Shown: in pieces, positions 22,294 to 28,757 of the stretch
How the letters are laid out: each line of letters starts with the position of its first letter
Position numbering within the stretch: position 1 is the stretch's first letter
DNA from: Planctomycetota bacterium
GTDB lineage: Bacteria; Planctomycetota; MHYJ01; JACQXL01
DNA: 28,833 nt
Direction: 5' to 3'
NCBI GenBank assembly: GCA_016208805.1
Contig: JACQXL010000169.1
Span: forward strand, 1-28,833
The notes under the pieces: model-generated
The model's database searches: none
What the model was told of the DNA's origin: nothing
What the model saw: the letters and a program-made list of their open reading frames with translations, nothing else
Translations under genes and position numbers: made by a program

Positions 22294-24255
22294 CTATTCT
22301 ATCGTGTTATGCCTTGAGGCGGCCAGCTGGATAACCGGCAGATAGTTGCCGCTCGGCCTGTCAAAAACAATGGCGTCATCGGTGATACCCAGCAGGTTTT
22401 TGAGTTTCCGATTAAGGTCATCAACCTGTTTACGGAACTTATCACGGCTTTTACGGCGCTCAGATTTATCAGCACCATAAGGCGGCGGATGACCATTCTG
22501 ACCGCAGACCGCAAAGGCAATCAGGAGCATCCAGGCCATCACCGGCTCATCACCCTGGCTATGCCGGAATCCTTCAAGTTGGGCCGGTCTGTAAATCCCT
22601 ATCCCCTGCCATTTATCACCGACAAGAACCTCTATCTTAACCTCGGAATTACCCTTAATAAATTGCAGAAATACCTCTTTGGCGGTAGGCGGGATAATAT
22701 TGCCGGTCGCTTTGCGGACTTCCATTATCATATCCCGGACATTGACCAATTCGGCCTTAGCGGCTGAAGGCGCCCGGACGGATGACATCATTTTGCCCGG
22801 CAGGCCCAAGGGCGTTATCTCTATCAAATGGCCATCTTTATCGGTAATGCTTATCTTAACCTGTTTCTGTCTTGACACCTCGGCTATTTCACCGAGTTTG
22901 CTGGACACGCTGGCGCGGGTCGTATCAAAGGTGAGCAGGCCGTCCATCTGGGCCGCCTTTGATAGTTCCGGCGTGAATGATTGCGATGCCTCCAGCCGCC
23001 GGCGATTTTCCTTGAGGATACCCAGCATCTCGTCAGTATGCCCGTATTTGAGATATTTCAACGCCCCCTCAATATTAGAAAGTATTTCCGGCACATCTTC
23101 CGGCTTGACTGATTGCGGATGGTCAATCGGCAGAAGGAGGGCGCAGATGTCCCGTTTGGCCTCTAATAAGATGTCTATTTCTACAAGCAACCCGTTGCTT
23201 CGTTTGAGCATCCCGCTGAATGATTCCCGCAGGCCGTCTAAGAGTTCAGTTCGCTGGGATAATTTGGCCGGTTCGTTGAAGAGGTTTTTCAGGTCGTTAT
23301 CCAGCGGAATCAGTTGCAGGTATGCCTCTAATAACTCGGCGATATAACTGATATTATAACTTTGTTTGAGGTCGGCGGGCAGGACGGCCAGGGCGGTTTT
23401 TGCGCCGGAGAAATATTGCCGGGCTTGATTGAGGTCATCGCCCTGATAGTAGGCGGATAAGCCGGCTGACCAGGCATAATAGAAGTCCATCAGGACGTGA
23501 CCGCGCTCATCAATCGCCCGGTCGGCTTGGTTAAATGACTGGCTGGCCTCGCTATATCTATGCAGGTCTAATAAAACCAGCCCGGTCTGGAAACGGGCAT
23601 AAGAATTATCCGGCTCTAATTCTACGGCCTTTCGGGCGTCCTTGAGTGCAAGTTCCAACTTGTCCGGGATGAGTTGTTCTTTATAAAATCCGGCCCTGGC
23701 CAGATAACCATCTGCGGATTTGGGTGCCAACTCTATGGCCTTGCTATAGTCGGACTGGGCCTTGTCAATCTGGGCGATACGGCTATAAAAATTAGCCCGG
23801 GCCAGATAGTAAACGTCCTTCTGCGGCGCCTTTTCTATGGCCTTGGTATAATTATATATCGCATTATCATTCTGATGCAGACGGCTGAAGAACTCGGCAA
23901 ATGCGAAATAATTAGCCGGCTCATCCGGCTCTAATGAAATGGCCTTATTATAATCGGCCACGGCCTCGTCTATCCGGTCAATGGTTTCATATAATAAAGC
24001 CCGCCAAATATACGCTTCATAGTCTCTGGGGTTTAATTCTACTATCTTGTTACAGTCGGCCAATGCCTCATCCGGACGGTTGAGTTGAAGATATATGCCT
24101 ACTCTGAAAATATATCCATCAGGATTATCGGGCGTTAATTCAATGGCTCTGGTGAATGCTTCAAGCGCGGCCGGCAGGTCGCCTTTGTCCCTAAAATCCA
24201 GGCCCTGTTTAAGATAATCGTTCGGTTTGGCTTTTTTGGGCTTATCTTTTTTCAT
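22294..24255 (-). CDS. tetratricopeptide-repeat protein with a large C-terminal region
   Basis: The start is placed at the ATG at 24255 (MKKDKPKKAKPNDYLKQGLDF); a TTG 13 codons earlier has no support. Residues about 10-265 hold seven to eight TPRs of 34 residues with the canonical pattern (GLDFRDKGDLPAALEAFTRA; ADYNKAISLEPDEPANYFAF), so this half is a protein-binding solenoid. The middle (about 270-460) is helical. The part from about 470 includes mixed strands (VEIKVLVGDKWQGIGIYRP-like) and a basic, helical end (KSERRKSRDKFRKQVDDLNR) followed by DRPSGNYLPVIQL, which is reminiscent of a winged-helix tip. No signal peptide is seen, so it is cytoplasmic. A putative ECF-type promoter lies about 530 bp upstream (24784-24810). 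Confidence 0.85.
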   Translation of the reverse strand: MKKDKPKKAKPNDYLKQGLDFRDKGDLPAALEAFTRAIELTPDNPDGYIFRVGIYLQLNRPDEALADCNKIVELNPRDYEAYIWRALLYETIDRIDEAVADYNKAISLEPDEPANYFAFAEFFSRLHQNDNAIYNYTKAIEKAPQKDVYYLARANFYSRIAQIDKAQSDYSKAIELAPKSADGYLARAGFYKEQLIPDKLELALKDARKAVELEPDNSYARFQTGLVLLDLHRYSEASQSFNQADRAIDERGHVLMDFYYAWSAGLSAYYQGDDLNQARQYFSGAKTALAVLPADLKQSYNISYIAELLEAYLQLIPLDNDLKNLFNEPAKLSQRTELLDGLRESFSGMLKRSNGLLVEIDILLEAKRDICALLLPIDHPQSVKPEDVPEILSNIEGALKYLKYGHTDEMLGILKENRRRLEASQSFTPELSKAAQMDGLLTFDTTRASVSSKLGEIAEVSRQKQVKISITDKDGHLIEITPLGLPGKMMSSVRAPSAAKAELVNVRDMIMEVRKATGNIIPPTAKEVFLQFIKGNSEVKIEVLVGDKWQGIGIYRPAQLEGFRHSQGDEPVMAWMLLIAFAVCGQNGHPPPYGADKSERRKSRDKFRKQVDDLNRKLKNLLGITDDAIVFDRPSGNYLPVIQLAASRHNTIE

Positions 24256-24315
24256 ACCGGCATTCAAACTACCTGTTTTAGGAACAAAAATCAAGAAATA
24301 CCATAGCGCTACTGT

Positions 24316-24600
24316 TATAAGACTATCTTAGTATGGATATAAGATGACCGAGGCAGGGGTATAAGACTATCTTAGTACGGGTATAAGATGACCGAAGTAG
24401 GGGTATAAGACTATCTTAGTACGGGTATAAGATGACCGAGGCAGAGGTATAAGACTATCTTAGTATGGGTATAAGATAACCGAGGCAGGGATATAAGACT
24501 ATCTTATAACGGCTATAAGATGACCGAGGCAGGGGTATGAGACTATCTTAGTAGAGGCATAAGATGACCGAGTGATGGGTATAAGACGGTCTTATAGCCG
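24316..24600. repeat. tandem array, six and a half 44-bp units
   Basis: TATAAGAC recurs exactly every 44 bases at 24316, 24360, 24404, 24448, 24492, 24536 and 24580. Each unit is two related 22-bp halves: one with TATAAGACTATCTTAGTA (a TAAGA-CTA-TCTTA dyad) and one with GTATAAGATGACCGAGGCAG. There are no spacers and no coding signal. The 22-bp half-period and the TAAGATgACCGAG core link it to the 22-bp array at 2910-3151. Confidence 0.95.
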
Positions 24601-24761
24601 CAGCTACCCCCTCCCCCCACCCTACCCCAGCCCCCTTGTCGGGGTTCCGTGCGTGAAATCAGCCAGAAAATGGGCTGAGGGAGGACAAAATGGCAAATTA
24701 AAGTAAACTGATTGAGCGGATATAGCAGATTGTGCCTGAACGCCTTCAGTTCAATCAGCAT
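24543..24761 (-). CDS. possible small or decayed ORF downstream of the ECF-type promoter, 72 aa
   Basis: The ATG at 24761 has an excellent GGAGG seven bases upstream and begins MLIELKAFRHNLLYPLNQF. From the sixteenth codon, however, the frame runs through dispersed-repeat sequence (24701-24730), a C-rich tract and finally the 44-bp array, which supplies the stop. The start region therefore looks genuine while the body looks like repeats that replaced or truncated a gene. It may also be only the leader of the TPR gene's transcript. Confidence 0.3.
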   Translation of the reverse strand: MLIELKAFRHNLLYPLNQFTLICHFVLPQPIFWLISRTEPRQGGWGRVGGGGSCGYKTVLYPSLGHLMPLLR

Positions 24762-24775
24762 ACGTATTCCTCCAC
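24601..24775. other. C-rich tract and dispersed-repeat fragment
   Basis: Bases 24603-24640 are a C-rich run (CTACCCCCTCCCCCCACCCT) resembling the complement of the G-run after the 22-bp array. Bases 24701-24730 carry AGTAAACTGATTGAGCGGAT, a fragment of the TAAACGGATTAA dispersed family. Apart from the possible ORF start at 24761, no gene is seen between the array and 24958. Confidence 0.6.
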
Positions 24776-24783
24776 TTATATTA

Positions 24784-24810
24784 AGCGTAAAAGGGGGTTG
24801 ATTGGTTCAC
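24784..24810 (-). promoter_or_regulatory. putative ECF-sigma promoter 5' of the TPR gene
   Basis: On the - strand TGAACC is followed after exactly 16 bases by CGCTTA. The identical pair and spacing occurs before the ECF sigma gene (27444-27471), and the spacers are similar (CCCCCTTTTA against GCCCCTTTTTA). ECF promoters characteristically have an AAC-containing -35 and a short CG-containing -10. Transcription would run toward the 44-bp array and the TPR gene at 24255. Confidence 0.6.
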
Positions 24811-24958
24811 TACTTGTTGAAAATAATTGCGATTTTTACCAAGCCGCCACGATGATTATGGCAGGTTCGGCGGGACAGGCCCGACTACGCCCAATCTGGT
24901 CTAATCGTTATTTTATCTCCTCCAGGGTGACGCCGGTGAAATGATACGGGATATATAT

Positions 24959-26758
24959 TTATCGTCCATCCGTCAACGCCGGGTAGCGGTAATAGACCTG
25001 GAGCGATAGGATGGCCATAGAGGTGGCATAAATCCGTCCGCCGAAGTAGCCCCACTTGTCGTCCGGTACCCAACTGCCGGCATACGAGCCGTTCCTGACC
25101 TGTGATTTCAGGAGCGTTTGCTTGGTGTTCTTGTTCCATGTCTCCCAGTCCTTGCCACCCTGCAGAAACATAGAAAGTGTACCCCAGTAAGTATAATAGA
25201 AATCGCTTTCTGTCTCCGGGTGCTCGTCCTGGAGGTGTGGCAACCTTTTGGTCAGGAGATGCGCCTGCAATTCGGATAATGCGCTGGATGATTGGTCCAT
25301 AAATAGTTGGCCGGACATCCCGGCCGCGCTCAGGCCGTAAGGGCCGTTGGGGTACTGCTCTGGCGCGCTGTAGCCCACGAATCCATCGGCATTGGTGAGC
25401 GAGTTCAGCCAATTCTTGGCCTTCTCCAGAGACTCGGCCGCTCCGCCGATGCCCAACGTTTGAGCCAGTTTCAGAGACGGTATCTGCCAGGCCGTGACCG
25501 ATGAGTCGCCTGCGGTCGGGCTACCTTTAGTATAGCCCCAGCCGCCATTGGCGTTCTGGGCGCTGATTATGAAACTCACCGCCTGATTGACCGGCCTTTC
25601 CAGCGCCGGGTCTCTGCTCATAATATAATCTTCCAGCAGACATAAGGTGGCCAGTCCGTGGTTATACATATAGTTGACCGGTTTGTCCCGCATCCCGCTA
25701 TAAGTAACGGGATCTCCACCGATAAGTGCGGGACTGCCTGCCTGCCCGCCTTCGGCGTTCGGGCGGGCGGGCTTGCCATTAAGCGTCTTCGGTCCAACCA
25801 GCCCGTCGCTATCCTGCTGTGCCAGCAGGAATTTGATTCCCCGGTTGACCAGTGCCGTGTAAGTATCCCGACGCTCCGGTCGGGACTCCGCTGCGGCTCC
25901 GCCTGAGATATGATTATGCCCGTCGGCCAGGAAGCAGAGCAGTGATAGACTGCTTAAAGCGACCTGGTATTCCTTACGGCCGCCGTATCTGGAACCGTCC
26001 CAGGCGCCGTCCGGCGATTGGGCCTGGGCCAGCCAGTTGAGCCCGCCCTTGACAGCCGGTTCGGTATCGCCGGCCTGATATTTCTGTAGTAATTCGCGGC
26101 GGGTTTTGATATTAGAGCGCCCGTTAAAATGGGCGAGCAGTTTATCGTCCCGGTCCGGCACCGGCTTCAGTTTGACCTTCCAACCGTCAACCGGTCTGGT
26201 GACAATAATCCCTTCAGGAATGGGACGTTTTATCCTGTCCGGCAAAGGTGTTGGTATATCGTCTTCACCGGCCGGGCGTTGGACCGCCGGCTCACGTTCC
26301 TCGGGCTTTATCTCGCCTGCAACCAACGGCAGACCGGGTGACGAATCCAACAATTTCTTTTCTTCCTCAACCCGCTGGGCCAGACGGATGGAGATTGTTT
26401 TTTCCTGCTGTTTCTGGACGGGCCTAATAAAGATAATAGATAGACCGGCGAATATGATTAGATGCACCGCGACCGAGACCGCCCAGGCCGGCACATAGGA
26501 AAACCGCGGGATAAACCATAAAGTGTGAACCGGCTGTGGCTGAAAGCGGCTAACCTGCTCCATTATCCGTGTTTTCAGCGCCGGTGACGGGGTTATCGGC
26601 GGGATTGACTTCAGCCGGCCAATGGTGGCTTTCAGCGCCGCAAACTCCTGCCGGCAATCCGGGCAGTCCAGTAGATGCGCTTCTATTTCCGCGCGCTCAC
26701 CGGTTGTTACCTCATTGTTGAGATAACTCACCAAATCATAGTTCTTGTCGCATTTCAT
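24959..26758 (-). CDS. anti-sigma factor: zinc-finger, one membrane span, extracytoplasmic terpene-cyclase-like toroid
   Basis: The 599-residue protein starts with a ZAS (zf-HC2) module, with His28, Cys32 and Cys35 in EAHLLDCPDC, which in this family binds the cognate ECF sigma in the cytoplasm. One transmembrane helix follows (about 90-111, AWAVSVAVHLIIFAGLSIIF), then a proline-rich stretch. From about residue 230 come repeats of the prenyltransferase/squalene-oxidase type (GLNWLAQAQSPDGAWDGS; VSFIISAQNANGGWGYTKG; KNWLNSLTNADGFVGYS), which form an alpha/alpha toroid outside the membrane. A sensing role for the toroid is inferred. Two palindromic insertions (25686-25768 and 25866-25885) add loops in frame. 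It follows its sigma gene with a 58-bp repeat spacer. Confidence 0.88.
   Translation of the reverse strand: MKCDKNYDLVSYLNNEVTTGERAEIEAHLLDCPDCRQEFAALKATIGRLKSIPPITPSPALKTRIMEQVSRFQPQPVHTLWFIPRFSYVPAWAVSVAVHLIIFAGLSIIFIRPVQKQQEKTISIRLAQRVEEEKKLLDSSPGLPLVAGEIKPEEREPAVQRPAGEDDIPTPLPDRIKRPIPEGIIVTRPVDGWKVKLKPVPDRDDKLLAHFNGRSNIKTRRELLQKYQAGDTEPAVKGGLNWLAQAQSPDGAWDGSRYGGRKEYQVALSSLSLLCFLADGHNHISGGAAAESRPERRDTYTALVNRGIKFLLAQQDSDGLVGPKTLNGKPARPNAEGGQAGSPALIGGDPVTYSGMRDKPVNYMYNHGLATLCLLEDYIMSRDPALERPVNQAVSFIISAQNANGGWGYTKGSPTAGDSSVTAWQIPSLKLAQTLGIGGAAESLEKAKNWLNSLTNADGFVGYSAPEQYPNGPYGLSAAGMSGQLFMDQSSSALSELQAHLLTKRLPHLQDEHPETESDFYYTYWGTLSMFLQGGKDWETWNKNTKQTLLKSQVRNGSYAGSWVPDDKWGYFGGRIYATSMAILSLQVYYRYPALTDGR
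25686..25768. repeat. compound in-frame palindromic insertion in the anti-sigma toroid
   Basis: TCCCGCA...TGCGGGA (25686-25733) encloses the perfect TCCCGCTATAAGTAACGGGA (25693-25712). GCCCGCC...GGCGGGC (25744-25768) follows. On the - strand they encode a loop of about 30 residues (from KPARPNAEGGQ to VTYSGMRD) between VGPKTLNG and KPVNYMYNHGLATL. This is the largest palindrome cluster inside a gene here. Confidence 0.82.
25866..25885. repeat. in-frame palindromic insertion in the anti-sigma toroid
   Basis: The perfect palindrome TCCCGACGCTCCGGTCGGGA, with flanking bases to about 25905, encodes about AAAESRPERRD on the - strand, lying between HNHISGG and TYTALVNRGIKFLL. Confidence 0.82.
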
Positions 26759-26762
26759 ATAT

Positions 26763-26820
26763 CGTAAACGGATTAAGCTGATTTAGCCGATAATCCGTCC
26801 TATCTGTTAAATCAGTTTAC
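26763..26820. repeat. dispersed repeat (TAAACGGATTAA family) between sigma and anti-sigma genes
   Basis: CGTAAACGGATTAAGCTGAT on the left and ATCTGTTAAATCAGTTTAC on the right are near reverse complements. It fills the whole spacer. On the - strand its first bases (GTAAAC) supply the TAA stop codon of the sigma gene, and its other end lies 4 bp from the anti-sigma ATG. Confidence 0.85.
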
Positions 26821-27425
26821 TTGTTTATCTGTATTTCCATCTTCTTCTTTATCTGCATTATAGCGGCGGACACCCTGGTCTTAACCGTGCCTAATGGGAT
26901 TTCCAGTATCATACCTGCTTCTTCGTAACTCAGTTCCTGGAATACGCAGAGTTCCAGGGTGATTCGTTGTTCCGGGCTCAAATTATCCAGGTACTTTTTA
27001 AGAAGCCCAATATTCTCCCTCTGGACAACGATCTCCTGCGGCGCCGGGCCGTCGGACTTAATAAAGTCCTTTAACTCGGCATCCGCATCGTCGCCGACCT
27101 TCGTTTCCAGCGAAACGGATTTTCTGCGGTTTTCCTCGCAACGCCGGTAATCCGACCAGGCATTTCTGGCCAGGCTGAACAGAAAGGTCTTAAAGGCCGC
27201 CCTGGGTTGGTACTCCCGGGCGGATTGGACCAATCTGGTAAACGTATCCTGGGTTAAGTCTTCGGCAACCTCCTTATTAAAAGTCAATCTATAAAAGAAG
27301 TTCAAGACCTTCTGCTGGTAGCGGTTAAGCAATTCCTCAAAGGCCGCTACCGCTCCCGTCCCAGTGGGAGACTTATATGCCAGAAACAGTTCCTGGTCAG
27401 ACCGGTCAGAGCATAAAGGGGACAT
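26817..27425 (-). CDS. ECF-type RNA polymerase sigma factor
   Basis: The 202-residue protein has only regions 2 and 4. Region 2 (about 25-95) includes AFEELLNRYQQKVLNFFYRL, the EVAEDLTQDTFTRLVQ signature and FKTFLFSLARNAWSDYRR. Region 4 (about 143-197) has LSPEQRITLELCVFQELSYEE and a helix-turn-helix ending IPLGTVKTRVSAA. It would direct polymerase to TGAACC-N16-CGCTTA sites, one of which lies in front of its own gene. The membrane anti-sigma protein is encoded just downstream. A palindromic insertion (27353-27370) adds SPTGTGAVA in the N-terminal LAYK...AFEEL segment. The ATG at 27425 has only a weak GGAC ribosome site. The stop codon lies in a dispersed repeat. Confidence 0.93.
   Translation of the reverse strand: MSPLCSDRSDQELFLAYKSPTGTGAVAAFEELLNRYQQKVLNFFYRLTFNKEVAEDLTQDTFTRLVQSAREYQPRAAFKTFLFSLARNAWSDYRRCEENRRKSVSLETKVGDDADAELKDFIKSDGPAPQEIVVQRENIGLLKKYLDNLSPEQRITLELCVFQELSYEEAGMILEIPLGTVKTRVSAAIMQIKKKMEIQINK
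27353..27370. repeat. in-frame palindromic insertion in the ECF sigma gene
   Basis: CTCCC-GTCCCAGT-GGGAG encodes about SPTGTGA on the - strand. Family members normally have only a short acidic turn between LAYK and the AFEEL helix, so the added residues lengthen the loop before region 2. Confidence 0.72.
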
Positions 27426-27443
27426 ATATCTGTCCTATTATAT

Positions 27444-27471
27444 AAGCGTAAAAAGGGGCTGTTTGGTTCAC
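27444..27471 (-). promoter_or_regulatory. putative autoregulatory ECF-sigma promoter
   Basis: On the - strand GTGAACC is followed by a 16-base spacer and CGCTTATA, about 20 bases before the sigma ATG. It matches the site at 24784-24810 in motif, spacing and part of the spacer. ECF sigma genes usually transcribe themselves, which fits. Confidence 0.62.
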
Positions 27472-27668
27472 CTTGTTAGAAAAATAGTTTAATATTTCCG
27501 CCCCTCAATATCAGTTACGCTATAACTCTAATGAAATACTAAAGTTGTGGGGAGCCGGCGTTTCCTAACGGGGTAAAGATATTTTAATAAAACCACTGAT
27601 AAACACTGACTTCAATCCGCGTCCAGTCTTCGTAGTCCCGCTGGAACGGAGTAGGCTAATCTGTGGCT
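27472..27668. other. spacer with dispersed-repeat remnants, no gene
   Basis: Bases about 27590-27668 carry 'CCACTGATAAACACTGAC...AATCTGTGGC' and a GTCCCGCTGGAAC palindrome, similar to material before fusA. It separates the M42 gene's 3' end from the sigma promoter. No gene or clear terminator was seen. Confidence 0.6.
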
Positions 27669-28739
27669 TTATTTGGTAAACCGCTTAACTGTCTTTTCGT
27701 CCAGTTTCAGGACGACCTCGGTAATCAGTTTAACGGCGTTATCATAGTCGGCCCGGTGGATAATGCCTGAATGTCCGTGGATGTATCTGGTTGGGACGCC
27801 GATATAGATGGTCGGCACGCCCTCGGCGTGGATATGGATGGCCGCGCCGTCGGTTGCGCCGCCTTCGGTGACTTGGAGTTGGTACGGTATCTTCTTCGTC
27901 CGGGCTGTTTCTATCACGAAATCCCTGAGTTTCAGGTGCGGAATCATCCCGCGGTCATAGATATTTATCTGCGGTCCTTTACTGAGCGTGCCGAGGTCCT
28001 TGTCCTCGGTGCCGGGCGTATCCTGGGCCAGCCCCACCTCGCAGATAATGGCAATGTCCGGATTGACCACATCCACGGCGGTCTGGGCGCCCCGGATACC
28101 GACCTCTTCCTGCACGGTGCCTACCCCGTAAACTGTATTGGGATGCCGCTTGCGTTTGAGTTCGTTAATCACCGAGATAAAGAGCGCGCAGCCGAGCCGG
28201 TCGTCCCAGGCCTTGGCCATCAAATAATCGGGGTTGGCCATCACGGTAAAAGGCGAATCCGGTATAATCGGGTCACCCGGACGGACGCCCAATTTCTCTG
28301 CGGCTTTCTTATCAGCGGCGCCGACATCAATAAAAAGACTCTTTTTATCCGGCAGTTTGTTACGCTCCTCTTCGGACATCTGGTGCGGGGCCTTGGCGCC
28401 GATGATACCGGGAATCTCGCCTTTATGAGTTTTGATAATGACGCGCTGGCAGAGCAGTTGCGGATGATACCAGCCGCCCAGCATCGTGAATTTGATGAAC
28501 CCTTGCTCGGTAATCGTTTTGACCATAAAGCCGACCTCGTCCATATGACCGGGCAGCATTATACGCGGACGCTCCGAAGCGCCCTTCTTGGCGCAGATGA
28601 TACTGCCCAGTTTGTCATAAGAGATATCGGTTAAACCATCCAACTCTTTACGAATCAGATTTGATACCTCGTCTTCATAACCCGGCACGCCGTTGACGGA
28701 TGTCAGCCGTTTTAACAAATCCAACGTTTCCTTATCCAT
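27669..28739 (-). CDS. M42-family metallo-aminopeptidase
   Basis: M42 enzymes are dinuclear-metal aminopeptidases that form large tetrahedral cytoplasmic assemblies and trim peptides released by proteases. The 356 residues match the normal length. Metal and catalytic residues are visible: His65 and Asp67 (GHMDEVG), bridging Asp179 (AWDDR), Glu211/Glu212 (QEEVG), Glu234 (CEVG) and the final His in YIHGHSG. The start is set at the ATG at 28739 (MDKETLDLLKRLTSVNGVPGYE), preceded by AAAGGGAA; a TTG further upstream lies in repeat sequence. Some M42 members are annotated as cellulases or FrvX, but the motif set fits the aminopeptidase. No palindromic insertion was noticed in it. Confidence 0.93.
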   Translation of the reverse strand: MDKETLDLLKRLTSVNGVPGYEDEVSNLIRKELDGLTDISYDKLGSIICAKKGASERPRIMLPGHMDEVGFMVKTITEQGFIKFTMLGGWYHPQLLCQRVIIKTHKGEIPGIIGAKAPHQMSEEERNKLPDKKSLFIDVGAADKKAAEKLGVRPGDPIIPDSPFTVMANPDYLMAKAWDDRLGCALFISVINELKRKRHPNTVYGVGTVQEEVGIRGAQTAVDVVNPDIAIICEVGLAQDTPGTEDKDLGTLSKGPQINIYDRGMIPHLKLRDFVIETARTKKIPYQLQVTEGGATDGAAIHIHAEGVPTIYIGVPTRYIHGHSGIIHRADYDNAVKLITEVVLKLDEKTVKRFTK

Positions 28740-28757
28740 AATCTCGTTCCCTTTCTT

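Noticed and set aside
22679..23347. Open frame on the + strand opposite the TPR gene
   Set aside because: The - strand encodes canonical TPR motifs across this region, and the + translation is serine/isoleucine-rich noise.
24732..24944. Open frame on the + strand after the 44-bp array
   Set aside because: It starts with GTG without a ribosome site and reads the complement of the ECF-type promoter region. No protein features were seen.
27771..28634. Long open frame on the + strand opposite the M42 gene
   Set aside because: It is the antisense of a well-matched M42 aminopeptidase. Its translation is low-quality and has no family features.
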